Assembly: GCF_000785435.2 (NCBI RefSeq)
Contig: NZ_JTDB02000002.1
Coordinates: 621,660-685,659, forward strand
DNA length: 64,000 nt
Source: Paraburkholderia sacchari
GTDB taxonomy: Bacteria > Pseudomonadota > Gammaproteobacteria > Burkholderiales > Burkholderiaceae
Direction of reading: 5' to 3'
Part shown: positions 35,955 to 47,711 of the stretch, piece by piece
Layout of the letters: every line of letters starts with the position of its first letter
Numbering within the stretch: the first letter of the stretch is position 1
Translations under genes and position numbers: made by a program
Notes under the pieces: generated by a model
Databases searched by the model: none
Told to the model about the DNA's origin: nothing
The model's input: the letters and a program-made list of their open reading frames with translations, nothing else

Positions 35955-35959
35955 CGCCC

Positions 35960-36703
35960 TTACTTTTCGGCGTCGACGACAGGCGCCGAAGCGGGAAAAG
36001 CGGCGGACGCGGGCGTGGGCGGCCTCGGGAAGTAGACGCCCGCGCGCTGGGCGGCATTGGCGATGTGGGCCTCGATGGCCGCGCCCGCCGCGGCGCTGTC
36101 ACGCGCCTTGAGCGCCGCCACGATCAGGCTGTGTTCCCGATGCGTGGAAAGTACGAGCTCGCGCCGGTAGAACGGCATGCGCTGGCTCTCTTTCATGATG
36201 TCGGCGCTGTTGCGCAGGATCGATTCGATCGCCGCATTGCCCGCGAGAGTCACGATGCGCATATGGAAGTCGAAGTCCAGTTGCGCGGCTTCGTCGAGTT
36301 CGTCGCAGGCGAGCGCTTCGTGGAGGGTGTCGGTGTTGTGCTCGAGCCAGGCGATATCGGCGTCGCTGATTGCGAGCGCCGCCATGCGCGCGGCGAAGCC
36401 TTCGAGCGCGTAGCGCATCTGGTAGGTGTCGGGCAGCGACGACTGGTCGGCAAAGCGCCACGGGTGAGCACTCGTGGCCTGCGCGCTCGTGACGTAGACG
36501 CCCTTGCCCGCGCGGATCGACAGCATGCCGAGCGCTTCGAGCGTGGAGAGCGCCTCGCGCAGCGACGCGCGGCTGATCGCCAGTTCCTCGGAGAGCTGCC
36601 GCTGGGCGGGCAGCAGGCTGCCGACCGGGTACAGGCCAGCTTCGATCCGGGTGCGGATCGTGGCAATGGCGGCATCAGTGACGGTGTGCGGAACGTTCTT
36701 CAT
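35960..36703 (-). CDS. FadR-subfamily GntR regulator (FCD domain)
   Basis: 247 residues: a GntR winged helix (about 5-75, VGSLLPAQRQLSEELAISRASLREALSTLEALGMLSIRAGKGVYV) and an all-helical FCD ligand domain (about 90-225) with the metal-binding residues of the class in DFDFHMRIV, THREHSL and EAHI. FCD regulators typically sense carboxylates such as lactate, pyruvate, glycolate or C4 acids. MKNVPHTVTDAAI at 36703 is taken as start, as upstream codons are unlike the family. It is divergent from dctA-allA, with matching palindromes in front of both genes, so autoregulation and control of dctA are likely. Confidence 0.92.
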   Translation of the reverse strand: MKNVPHTVTDAAIATIRTRIEAGLYPVGSLLPAQRQLSEELAISRASLREALSTLEALGMLSIRAGKGVYVTSAQATSAHPWRFADQSSLPDTYQMRYALEGFAARMAALAISDADIAWLEHNTDTLHEALACDELDEAAQLDFDFHMRIVTLAGNAAIESILRNSADIMKESQRMPFYRRELVLSTHREHSLIVAALKARDSAAAGAAIEAHIANAAQRAGVYFPRPPTPASAAFPASAPVVDAEK

Positions 36704-36725
36704 CGGACGGCTCGCAAGCCTCGCG

Positions 36726-36739
36726 TGGTCTGACCGGTA
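36726..36739. promoter_or_regulatory. GntR/FadR-type operator upstream of the regulator gene
   Basis: TGGTCTGACCGGTA on the plus strand, i.e. TACCGGTCAGACCA on the strand of the regulator. It shares TGGTCnGACC with the dctA-side palindrome and starts 23 bases before the regulator start codon. The core fits the TGGT-N3-ACCA type bound by FadR-subfamily proteins. Confidence 0.65.
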
Positions 36740-36801
36740 TTGTAGTCCGGAGCAGCGGGCCGGGCAGGCGATACGAGGGTAAACACCGCGCAAGGCAATC
36801 T

Positions 36802-36858
36802 TGACTCCAATATATCGGCTTCCTACTATTCGCCATAACACTACTGGTCAGACCAGTA
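36802..36858 (+). promoter_or_regulatory. dctA promoter with downstream GntR operator
   Basis: TTGACT (36802-36807), 17-bp spacer, TACTAT (36825-36830) is a very good sigma-70 promoter with a start expected near 36837. At about +5 to +21 is the perfect palindrome TACTGGTC-A-GACCAGTA (36842-36858), a classic repressor position. It matches the site in front of the divergent GntR gene. Confidence 0.75.
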
Positions 36859-36897
36859 AGAACAGTTGTCTGCTGCCCCTGCCCGAAGGAGAAAGTC

Positions 36898-38235
36898 GTG
36901 ACGAAGTTCCTCAACTCGCTGTTTGGCCGCGTAGTGATTGCCCTTGTGCTGGGCATCGTAGTCGGTGCGGTATTTCCCCATTTCGCCCAATCCCTGCGGC
37001 CGCTCGGCGACGGCTTTCTCAAGCTCATCAAAATGGTGATCGGTCCCATCGTGTTCTGCGTGGTCGTGAGCGGTATGGCGCACGCGGGCGATCTGAAGAA
37101 GGTGGGGCGGGTCGGTCTGAAGTCGGTGGTCTACTTCGAGTTCATGACCACCATCGCGCTCGTGATTGGCGCCGTGCTCGCGTATATCACGCGTCCGGGC
37201 GCAGGCATGAACGTGGACCTGCATTCGCTCGACGCGGCTTCGCTCGCGACCTACACCGAGCATGCCAAGAGCCTGAAAGACACCGCCGGCTTCCTGCTGA
37301 AGATCATTCCCGACACGGCGTTCGATGCCTTCGCGAAGGGCGATATCCTGCAGATCCTCGTGTTTTCAGTGCTGTTCGGCAGCGCGCTCTCGCTGCTCGG
37401 CCCGAAGGCACAGCGCGTGAACGTGCTCATCGACGAGCTTTCGCAGGTGTTCTTCCGCGTGATGGGCTTCATCATCAAGCTCGCGCCGCTCGGCGTGCTC
37501 GGCGCGATCGCGTTCACGACCGGCACATACGGCGTGGCTTCGCTCAAGCAACTCGGTTTTCTCGTGGTCGTGTTCTACGCGAGCTGCATCGTGTTCGTCG
37601 CGGTTGTGCTCGGCATCGTGATGCGCCTCGCGGGCTTCAATATCTTCAAACTGATCCGCTATCTGCGTGAAGAACTGTCGATCGTGCTCGGCACCGCATC
37701 GTCCGACGCCGTGCTGCCGCAGATCATGCGCAAGCTCGAATGGATGGGCGTGAAGGACTCCACCGTCGGTCTCGTGATCCCGACCGGTTATTCGTTCAAC
37801 CTCGACGGCTTCTCGATCTATCTCACGCTCGCCGTGATCTTCATCGCGCAAGCCACCAATACGCCGCTTTCGACGCACGACCTGATCGTGGTGGTGCTCG
37901 TGTCGCTCATCACCTCCAAGGGCGCCCACGGCATTCCGGGCTCGGCAATCGTGATTCTCGCCGCCACGCTCTCCGCGATTCCGGCGATCCCCGTGCTCGG
38001 CCTCGTGCTGATTCTGCCGGTGGACTGGTTCGTCGGCATCGCCCGCGCGCTCACGAACCTGATCGGCAACTGCGTCGCCACGGTGGTGGTCGCGGTGTGG
38101 GAGCGTGACATCGACAAGGCGCGTGCGAAGCGCGTGCTCAACCTCGAGCCTGGCTACCTGTACGTGCCGGCGGGAGAGGACGATGAGTCGGCGGACGCTG
38201 CAGCACTCGGCGGCAAGCCTGCCCACGCAATGTGA
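36898..38235 (+). CDS. dctA: C4-dicarboxylate/proton symporter DctA
   Basis: A 445-residue inner-membrane symporter of the dicarboxylate/amino acid:cation symporter family, importing succinate, fumarate and malate. VVIALVLGIVVGAVFPHFAQSLRPLGDGFLKLIKMVIGP at the start, TASSDAVLPQIMRKLE (the serine-rich re-entrant loop), PTGYSFNLDGFSIYLTLAVIFIAQATN and SKGAHGIPGSAIVILAATL are diagnostic. Translation starts at GTG 36898 with GAAGGAGA upstream. Usually dctA is under DctBD control; here a GntR regulator and its operator stand in front instead. allA follows after 18 bp, so the two form an operon. Confidence 0.95.
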   Translation: MTKFLNSLFGRVVIALVLGIVVGAVFPHFAQSLRPLGDGFLKLIKMVIGPIVFCVVVSGMAHAGDLKKVGRVGLKSVVYFEFMTTIALVIGAVLAYITRPGAGMNVDLHSLDAASLATYTEHAKSLKDTAGFLLKIIPDTAFDAFAKGDILQILVFSVLFGSALSLLGPKAQRVNVLIDELSQVFFRVMGFIIKLAPLGVLGAIAFTTGTYGVASLKQLGFLVVVFYASCIVFVAVVLGIVMRLAGFNIFKLIRYLREELSIVLGTASSDAVLPQIMRKLEWMGVKDSTVGLVIPTGYSFNLDGFSIYLTLAVIFIAQATNTPLSTHDLIVVVLVSLITSKGAHGIPGSAIVILAATLSAIPAIPVLGLVLILPVDWFVGIARALTNLIGNCVATVVVAVWERDIDKARAKRVLNLEPGYLYVPAGEDDESADAAALGGKPAHAM

Positions 38236-38253
38236 ATTGAACAAGGAGCCCGC

Positions 38254-38766
38254 ATGAAAACCCTGCTGCTGGAACCTTTGACGCGCGAGGCCTTCGCACC
38301 ATTCGGCGACGTGATCGCGCTCGACGGCGCGCGCCATTTTCCGATCAACGGCGGCACTACCGAGCGTTTTCACGATCTGGCGCTGATCGATACGAGCGAG
38401 GCCGGCGGCCGGCCCATCGTCAGCGTATTTCGCGCCCAGCCGCGCGCCTGGCCGGTCGAGATCTCGATGATGGAGCGGCATCCGCTGGGCAGCCAGGCGT
38501 TCGTGCCGCTCGGCGAGGTGCGCTACGCCGTGGTCGTTGCACCCGCGGGCGAACTCGATCCGGCGCAACTGCGCGCGTTCTGGGTCGAGGGCGGGCAGGG
38601 CGTCAATTATGCGAAAGGCGTCTGGCACCACCCGCTGCTTGCGTTCGATCGCGTGAGCGACTTTCTCGTGGTCGACCGTGGCGGCCAGCAGCCGAATTGC
38701 GATGAGGTGGCGCTGGATGGGGTCTGGCGGCTCGTCCACGCGCCCGAGACTGCCGCGCTTGCCTGA
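38254..38766 (+). CDS. allA: Ureidoglycolate lyase
   Basis: A 170-residue AllA family protein, releasing urea and glyoxylate from ureidoglycolate in purine (allantoin) breakdown. [59 protein letters not shown] and [15 protein letters not shown] are typical, the last containing the active-site histidine pair. It is cotranscribed with dctA, 18 bp downstream, behind ACAAGGAGC. No other allantoin gene (alc, all, pucM) is in the window. Glyoxylate produced here would feed C4-acid metabolism, which may explain the coupling to a dicarboxylate carrier. Confidence 0.92.
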   Translation: MKTLLLEPLTREAFAPFGDVIALDGARHFPINGGTTERFHDLALIDTSEAGGRPIVSVFRAQPRAWPVEISMMERHPLGSQAFVPLGEVRYAVVVAPAGELDPAQLRAFWVEGGQGVNYAKGVWHHPLLAFDRVSDFLVVDRGGQQPNCDEVALDGVWRLVHAPETAALA

Positions 38767-38830
38767 GGTCCGGCGCGGCTGCGCCCGCGCTAAATCACGT
38801 TAGCCTCAACGCCTCTCGGAATCACCGTAC

Positions 38831-38874
38831 CAAACGAAAACGCCACGGCAGGTCTGCCGTGGCGTTTTCGTTTG
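38831..38874. terminator. Bidirectional terminator between allA and fur
   Basis: Perfect 20-bp stem: CAAACGAAAACGCCACGGCA (38831-38850), loop GGTC, and its exact complement at 38855-38874. The A-rich and T-rich outer arms let it work in both directions for the convergent allA and fur genes. Confidence 0.92.
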
Positions 38875-38919
38875 TGCGAACGGTCCGGGGTTCCCCGCCC
38901 CGGTCCGCGCGCAGCCCGC

Positions 38920-39348
38920 TCAGTGCTTGCGGTGCGGGCAATTTTCCTTCGTGCACGCGCCGTACAGCGCGAGTGCGTGCTCCTGCAGCTTGAAGCCACG
39001 TTCGTTAGCAATTGACTGCTGGCGCTTCTCGATTTCGGGGTCGAAGAATTCCTCGACGAGACCGCAATCGAGACAAACGAGATGGTCGTGGTGGCTGCCT
39101 TCGTTGAGTTCGAAGACGGCTTTGCCCGATTCGAAGTTGCTGCGGGTCAACAGGCCCGCCTGCTCGAACTGCGTGAGCACCCGGTAAACCGTGGCGAGGC
39201 CGATGTCGAGTTCCTCGTTCAGCAGGTTGCGGTACACGTCTTCGGCGGTGAGGTGGCGCACGGCGCTATGCTGAAAAATCTCCAGGATCTTCAGGCGAGG
39301 CAGTGTCGCCTTGAGGCCGATGTTCTTGAGATCGGTTGGATTGGTCAT
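38920..39348 (-). CDS. fur: Ferric uptake regulator Fur
   Basis: A 142-residue Fur repressor. Winged helix about 1-80 ([57 protein letters not shown]). The metal-binding dimerisation domain has [16 protein letters not shown], with the first zinc cysteine pair, and [11 protein letters not shown] at the end with the second. All residues expected for iron sensing are present. It is divergent from bamE with about 136 bp between start codons, an arrangement kept in Burkholderia and Ralstonia. Confidence 0.97.
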   Translation of the reverse strand: MTNPTDLKNIGLKATLPRLKILEIFQHSAVRHLTAEDVYRNLLNEELDIGLATVYRVLTQFEQAGLLTRSNFESGKAVFELNEGSHHDHLVCLDCGLVEEFFDPEIEKRQQSIANERGFKLQEHALALYGACTKENCPHRKH

Positions 39349-39484
39349 GACGATAAGTCCCTGGAGTACAATGCTGGGTTCTTATGTTAACGGGTTTTTG
39401 CCGTTCCCGGCATTTTTCGGCGGAACTCGAACGAACGTCTACAGGATACGCGCGGCTTCGCGACAAGCCCGCACGGTGAGGGAA

Positions 39485-40405
39485 ATGATTCCAGAATTCA
39501 CAACGATGGGCCGCCGCCTGAGCGGCCGCCGCGTGGCGTGCACCCTGCTGGCTGCGGCCGCGTTCGCAACGCTCGCCGGTTGCAGCACTTATGACAGCAT
39601 GACCCAGCGTTTTGCCCAAAGCATCACGCCTTACCGCATCACTATCGTGCAGGGCAACTTCGTCTCGAAGGAAGCCGCCAGTCAGATGCGGGCGGGCATG
39701 TCGCGCGCCGAAGTCAAGCAATTGCTCGGCACGCCGCTCCTGACCGACATGTTCCACGCGAACCGCTGGGACTACGTCTTCTACTTCAAGCGCGGCTCGA
39801 CCGCCGTGGTCCAGCAGCGCGACTTCGTCGTGATGTTCGAGGGCGACCGCGTGGCGAGCTGGTCGGGCGGCGAAGACCTGCCGTCGAATCTCGAATTGCT
39901 TGCCGAAATCGACGGCGACAAATCGGGCAAGAAAGCCAAGGCCGTCGCGGCTGCGCCGGCTTCGGGCGCGTCGGCGCCTGCCGCCGCGCAGGCTTCGGCC
40001 TCGAGCGCCACGGGCCCGACTGTCGGCGACACGGCGCGCACGCCGTCCTCGGAACTCGGCACCGCCACTTCGCAATTGCCGCTCGACGCGAACGCACAGG
40101 CCGCCGCGGCCGCAAACCGCGCCACGGAAGCGGTGCAGATGCCTTCGAGCCTGACCCCGTCGGTGCGTGCAGGCACGCCGACTTCGTCCGCGCTGCCGCA
40201 GGGCGTGGGCACGATGCCGTCGCAGATTCAGTTGCAGCGCAAGCCGATGCCGCAGATCCAGGGCGTGCCGCCGGCGAATCCCGTGGGTCCGGTCCCGGGC
40301 GCGCAGGGCACCGGCGACACCGGGTCGAATCCGCTGCCGCCGTCGCAGAGCGCTCCGCTTACCGCACCGCCGCAGACGCCCGCGAATTCGACCTCGGGCG
40401 GCTGA
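39485..40405 (+). CDS. bamE: Outer-membrane assembly lipoprotein BamE (OmlA) with long disordered tail
   Basis: 306 residues, beginning with a lipoprotein signal (lipobox LAGC, Cys33), so anchored in the outer membrane on the periplasmic side. The BamE/SmpA domain is about 38-125: SITPYRITIVQGNFVSKEAASQMRAGMSRAEVKQLLGTPLL and the NRWDYVFYFKRG hairpin. It is part of the BAM complex that inserts beta-barrels such as the porin and adhesin of this window. The remaining 180 residues are Ala/Pro/Ser/Gln-rich and look disordered; typical BamE is about 110-180 residues. ATG 39485 follows GAGGGA; ATG 39506 is an alternative. Confidence 0.92.
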   Translation: MIPEFTTMGRRLSGRRVACTLLAAAAFATLAGCSTYDSMTQRFAQSITPYRITIVQGNFVSKEAASQMRAGMSRAEVKQLLGTPLLTDMFHANRWDYVFYFKRGSTAVVQQRDFVVMFEGDRVASWSGGEDLPSNLELLAEIDGDKSGKKAKAVAAAPASGASAPAAAQASASSATGPTVGDTARTPSSELGTATSQLPLDANAQAAAAANRATEAVQMPSSLTPSVRAGTPTSSALPQGVGTMPSQIQLQRKPMPQIQGVPPANPVGPVPGAQGTGDTGSNPLPPSQSAPLTAPPQTPANSTSGG

Positions 40406-40474
40406 TGTTGCTGCGGGCCGTCCCAAGGCGATTCGTGCAGATTCGGCTCGGGCGACTCGGGTAATACAGACAGG

Positions 40475-40570
40475 GCCTGGCGCCTCGCGCCAGGCATTCC
40501 ATCGGCGGCTTCGGGCCGCCGTGCTTTTTGGCAATGCCCCCGCTTGGGGCCGCTTGGGGCCGCTTGGGCT
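40475..40570 (+). repeat. Hairpin and 10-bp triplicate between bamE and dapB
   Basis: A 9-bp stem GCCTGGCGC (40475-40483), loop CTC, GCGCCAGGC (40487-40495) follows bamE without a T-run. Farther on, CGCTTGGGGC occurs three times in tandem (40541, 40551, 40561; last copy ends CT). The 255 bp between the genes shows nothing else. Confidence 0.75.
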
Positions 40571-40660
40571 CCCTCGGGCGGTGCGTCCGCTTGACAGCCG
40601 CCTGGTCGTCGACCGGTTCAGGCTGGCGGGGCTGCCGGTTTCACGTTCGCAGGAAGAGCC

Positions 40661-41458
40661 ATGAAAATTGCAATCGCCGGAGCATCGGGCCGCATGGGCC
40701 ACATGCTCATCGAAACGGTCCTGAATTCCCCCGAAATCACGCTTTCGGGCGCGCTCGAACACAAGGGCTCGGCCGCTATCGGCAAGGACGCGGGCGCGTT
40801 CCTCGGCAAGGAAACCGGTGTGCACATCACCGACGACATTGAGCAGGTCTTTGCGCAAAGCGACTGCCTGATCGATTTCACGCGCCCGGAAGGCACGCTC
40901 GTTCATCTGGAGGCCGCGCAGCGCCACGGCGTGAAAATGGTGATCGGCACGACGGGTTTCGACGCCCAGCAAAAGGCCCAGCTCGGTGCCGCCGCGCAGA
41001 AAATCGGCATCGTGTTCGCGGCCAACATGAGCGTGGGCGTGAACGTCACGCTCAAGCTGCTCGAATACGCGGCGCGCTTCTTCGAGACCGGTTACGACAT
41101 CGAGATCATCGAGGCGCACCATCGCCATAAGGTCGATGCCCCCTCGGGCACCGCGCTTGCGATGGGCGAGGCCGTGGCACGTGCGCTCGGGCGCAATCTC
41201 GACGACTGCGCGGTATACGGCCGCCATGGCGTGACCGGCGAGCGAGATCCATCGACGATCGGTTTTTCGGCGATTCGCGGCGGTGACATCGTGGGCGACC
41301 ATACCGTGCTGTTCGCGGGCATCGGCGAGCGCATCGAGATCACGCACAAATCGTCGAACCGCCAGTCTTACGCCCAAGGCAGCCTGCGCGCCGCGCGCTT
41401 TCTGCAGGACAAGGCCACGGGCCTGTACGATATGCAGGACGTGCTCGGCTTGCGCTGA
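40661..41458 (+). CDS. dapB: 4-hydroxy-tetrahydrodipicolinate reductase
   Basis: A 265-residue DapB of the diaminopimelate/lysine pathway. The dinucleotide loop is [11 protein letters not shown], followed by DFTRPEGTL and GTTGF, then the catalytic domain with [23 protein letters not shown] (catalytic His and Lys) and [34 protein letters not shown]. The ribosome site AGGAAGAGCC precedes ATG 40661. It supplies meso-diaminopimelate for peptidoglycan and lysine. Next genes exbB-exbD follow in the same direction after 84 bp. Confidence 0.97.
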   Translation: MKIAIAGASGRMGHMLIETVLNSPEITLSGALEHKGSAAIGKDAGAFLGKETGVHITDDIEQVFAQSDCLIDFTRPEGTLVHLEAAQRHGVKMVIGTTGFDAQQKAQLGAAAQKIGIVFAANMSVGVNVTLKLLEYAARFFETGYDIEIIEAHHRHKVDAPSGTALAMGEAVARALGRNLDDCAVYGRHGVTGERDPSTIGFSAIRGGDIVGDHTVLFAGIGERIEITHKSSNRQSYAQGSLRAARFLQDKATGLYDMQDVLGLR

Positions 41459-41542
41459 GCGTCATTGGCGGGTGTGGCGGCGCATGCGCGCCGCGCGGGG
41501 CCTGCGACCGCAGGCAAGTGACACGGAGGCAGGCGAGATTCA

Positions 41543-42274
41543 ATGGCAGCGAGTACCGGAGTCATCCACTATCTGCAGACGAGCGACGCCGTCACGCACG
41601 CCGTGGCGTGGGTGCTGCTGGCGATGTCGATTGCGAGCTGGTGCTTTCTGCTGGTGAAGAGCTGGGTGCTCGTGCGCGCGAAACGCCAGGGACCTCGCGC
41701 GGTCGCGCGATTCTGGCAGGCGCATTCGCTTGCCGATGGCGTGAGCGCGATGCGCGCGCTCGACCGCGAGCGCGTGTTCCTGCCGCTTGCCGAGGCGGCG
41801 CTCGCCTGCGCCGAGGCCGACACGACCGGTGCGCTGCTCGCGCGCGTGGACCGCGGCGAACGCGTGTTGCGGGTGCTTCGCGGCGCGCTGCAGACGTCGC
41901 AGCGGCGGCTCGAGTTCGGGCAGGTGCTGCTGGCTTCGGTGGGCAGCACGGCGCCTTTCGTCGGCTTGCTCGGCACGGTCTGGGGCATCTATCACGCGCT
42001 CGGCAGCATCGCGACGAGCGGCCAGGCGATGATCGAAAACGTGGCCGGGCCGGTGGGCGAGGCGCTCATCATGACGGCGTTCGGCCTCGTGGTGGCGATT
42101 CCCGCTGTGCTCGCCTACAACGTGCTGGGCCGCCTTGCGCGTCAGATCGGCGACGATCTCGACGGCTTCGCGCACGATCTCCACGCATGGGCCTGCGCGC
42201 CCGAGGGCGCGGCGCCGCGCCGCGAAGGTGCGCAGGGTGCGCCGCGCGAAGGCGTGCGCGCGGGATCGTTCTGA
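41543..42274 (+). CDS. ExbB/TolQ/MotA-family proton-channel protein
   Basis: A 243-residue inner-membrane protein with three transmembrane segments: one near residues 17-40 (VAWVLLAMSIASWCFLLVKSW), two in the C-terminal half around VGSTAPFVGLLGTVWGIYHAL and EALIMTAFGLVVAIPAVLAYNVLGR. This is the ExbB/TolQ layout, and the conserved TAPFVGLLGTVWGI and Thr/Pro-containing last helix line the proton path. With ExbD, 50 bp downstream, it forms a proton-driven motor; no TonB gene is adjacent, so the partner must lie elsewhere. The C-terminus is Arg/Ala/Gly-rich. Confidence 0.92.
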   Translation: MAASTGVIHYLQTSDAVTHAVAWVLLAMSIASWCFLLVKSWVLVRAKRQGPRAVARFWQAHSLADGVSAMRALDRERVFLPLAEAALACAEADTTGALLARVDRGERVLRVLRGALQTSQRRLEFGQVLLASVGSTAPFVGLLGTVWGIYHALGSIATSGQAMIENVAGPVGEALIMTAFGLVVAIPAVLAYNVLGRLARQIGDDLDGFAHDLHAWACAPEGAAPRREGAQGAPREGVRAGSF

Positions 42275-42324
42275 TCCGTTCATCGGCCTGCTGACCGACC
42301 GGCAACTCGCGAGGAACGACCCAC

Positions 42325-45620
<3,296 letters not shown>

Positions 45621-45690
45621 CATGACGTGCTGGCGGCGGCGCGCGATCGACGTATCGCGTACCGCCGCTGTTCTGAACCAGGGAGTCCAG

Positions 45691-46242
45691 GTGATTCGCA
45701 GATCGTTCCTGTTACTGGCGGGCAGCGCGTTGATGCTTTCGGCGTGCGGGTTCCAGCTGCGTGGCGAGCAGAATTACGCGTTCAAGCGCCTCGCCGTCGT
45801 TGGCGCATCGGCGCCCGTGTCGGCGCGCCTCACGCGCATGGTCGAAGGCGGCAGCGACTCGGTGGTGGTCGATTCGCCGGCCAATGCCGACGCTGTGCTG
45901 CGCGTGACCGAGACGCGCAGCTTTAGCACGCTCACGCTGAATTCGCTCGGCGTGGTCGAGGAATATCAGGTCAACTATTCGTTGAACTACACGCTTACGG
46001 CGCCGGACGGCTCCCCGCTGATCCAGCCGAGCACGATCGCGCTCAATCGCGCGATGACCTATAGCGATCAGTACGCGACCGCGAAGGTTTCCGAATCCGA
46101 TCTGCTCTACGCCGACATGCAGAATGACGCCGTCGACCAGCTCACGCGCCGTCTCGCGGTTCTGAAAACCCTGCATCCCACGCCGGCCCAGGTCGTGCCG
46201 GGCGTCGCGCCGCGCGCGCCGCTGCCGCCGCCGCCGCTGTGA
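45691..46242 (+). CDS. lptE: LPS-assembly lipoprotein LptE
   Basis: About 183 residues with a lipoprotein signal ending LMLSACGFQLRG, the hallmark CGF-x-LRG of LptE. It plugs the LptD barrel that inserts lipopolysaccharide into the outer leaflet. The GTG start at 45691 follows AGGGAG and puts a short basic n-region (VIRRS) before the hydrophobic stretch; an upstream ATG at 45622 would add 23 unconserved residues. The C-terminal 25 residues are Pro/Ala-rich. It lies between leuS and holA. Confidence 0.92.
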   Translation: MIRRSFLLLAGSALMLSACGFQLRGEQNYAFKRLAVVGASAPVSARLTRMVEGGSDSVVVDSPANADAVLRVTETRSFSTLTLNSLGVVEEYQVNYSLNYTLTAPDGSPLIQPSTIALNRAMTYSDQYATAKVSESDLLYADMQNDAVDQLTRRLAVLKTLHPTPAQVVPGVAPRAPLPPPPL

Positions 46243-46277
46243 TGCGCGTCGTGTTTTTCTCCTGAAGCGCACACCCC

Positions 46278-47504
46278 ATGCAACTGCGACTGGACGCACT
46301 CGAGCCGCACCTCGCCAAAGGGATGGCGGGTCTGTACGTCGTCTTCGGCGACGAGCATCTGCTCGCCCAGGAAGCCTGCGACCGCATTCGCGCGAGCGCG
46401 CGCGCCGCGGGCTTTACCGATCGTTCGGTGTTCACGGTCGAGCGAGGATTCGACTGGAGTGCGCTGCTTGGCGCAAGCCAGTCGATGTCGCTGTTCGGCG
46501 ACCGCCAACTGGTGGAGTTGCGCATTCCGTCGGGCAAACCCGGCAAGGAAGGCGCGGATGCGCTCAAAATGCTAGCGGCATCGGCAAAATCGGCGGCGAA
46601 TCCGGACGTGCTGACGCTCATCACGCTGCCGCGTCTCGACGCCGCCACGCAAAAGTCCGCGTGGTTCACGGCGTTGGCGGACAGCGGCGTGGCGATCAAG
46701 ATCGATCCGGTCGAGCGCGCGGCGCTGCCGAACTGGATCGGTCAGCGCCTCGCGCTTCAGGGGCAACGCGTGGCGCCTGGCGAGGACGGGCGGCGCGCGC
46801 TGCAATTCGTTGCGGAGCGCGTGGAAGGCAACCTGCTCGCGGCGCATCAGGAAATCCAGAAGCTCGGGCTGCTGTATCCCGAGGGCGTGCTGAGCTTCGA
46901 GCAGATTCACGACGCAGTGCTCAACGTCGCGCGCTACGACGTTTTCAAACTCAACGAAGCAATGCTCACCGGTGACGTCGGCCGCCTCGCGCGCATGCTC
47001 GACGGCCTGCAGGGCGAAGGCGAGGCTTCCGTGCTGGTGCTGTGGGCCGTCGTCGAAGAAGTTCGCACGCTGCTGCGCATCAAGCGCGGCGTGGCGGCGG
47101 GCAAGCCGCTCGCGATGCTGTTGCGTGAGAACCGTGTCTGGGGGCCGCGCGAGCGGCTCATCGGCCCCGCGCTCTCGCGGCTGACCGAGGCGACGCTCGA
47201 ACGCGGTCTCGCGCTCGCGGCGCGGCTCGACCGGCAGGTCAAGGGGCTTTCCGGCCATTCGCGCGCCGACTGGCGCGACGCGTTGCCGCCCGATGCCTGG
47301 GACGGCCTGTTCGAACTGGCAATGACGGTCGCCGCGCCGCGCGACAGCGGCGCGCCGGCGCGTTCGGGTCCGCCCGCGCGCGGCGCCGGGGCTTCGGGGC
47401 GCGCGCAGCCTGGCCGCCCGGCCGCGAGCCCAGCTGCGGCGGCAGCGGCCGCCGCAGCCGCCTCCCGACCGCGCACCGCAGGGCCGGGGCGCAGGCTAGG
47501 CTAG
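46278..47504 (+). CDS. holA: DNA polymerase III, delta subunit
   Basis: The delta wrench of the clamp loader, opening the beta sliding clamp. The first 340 residues match HolA: GLYVVFGDEHLLAQEACDRIR, SLFGDRQLVELRIPSGKPG, the lid domain around GNLLAAHQEIQKLGLLYPEG, and VLWAVVEEVRTLLRIKRG. A 60-residue tail of Ala/Pro/Gly/Arg, with a run of alanines near residues 380-390, extends it to 408 residues, beyond the usual 340-350. It follows lptE after 35 bp. Confidence 0.95.
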   Translation: MQLRLDALEPHLAKGMAGLYVVFGDEHLLAQEACDRIRASARAAGFTDRSVFTVERGFDWSALLGASQSMSLFGDRQLVELRIPSGKPGKEGADALKMLAASAKSAANPDVLTLITLPRLDAATQKSAWFTALADSGVAIKIDPVERAALPNWIGQRLALQGQRVAPGEDGRRALQFVAERVEGNLLAAHQEIQKLGLLYPEGVLSFEQIHDAVLNVARYDVFKLNEAMLTGDVGRLARMLDGLQGEGEASVLVLWAVVEEVRTLLRIKRGVAAGKPLAMLLRENRVWGPRERLIGPALSRLTEATLERGLALAARLDRQVKGLSGHSRADWRDALPPDAWDGLFELAMTVAAPRDSGAPARSGPPARGAGASGRAQPGRPAASPAAAAAAAAAASRPRTAGPGRRLG

Positions 47505-47711
47505 TTGTGCTGGCCGGGCGCTCCGGCACCTGCTATCGGTATCGTCTGTGGGCTATGGGTGTCCTCGTCTGCGGCGCCCGAGCGGCGCAATCCGTACCCG
47601 AACTCCAGGGCGCGCGCAGCAAAGCCCGCAAGCTGGCCTTAAAATCGACCTAACCTGAACCGCGCAGCCTCATACGGCATCGACCGGATGCGCCGCATCA
47701 CGACAGAAACC

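Noticed and set aside
39266..41377. A 703-codon minus-strand frame opposite bamE and dapB, running into fur
   Set aside because: It covers two confident plus-strand genes and its product is Arg/Ala-rich without motifs.
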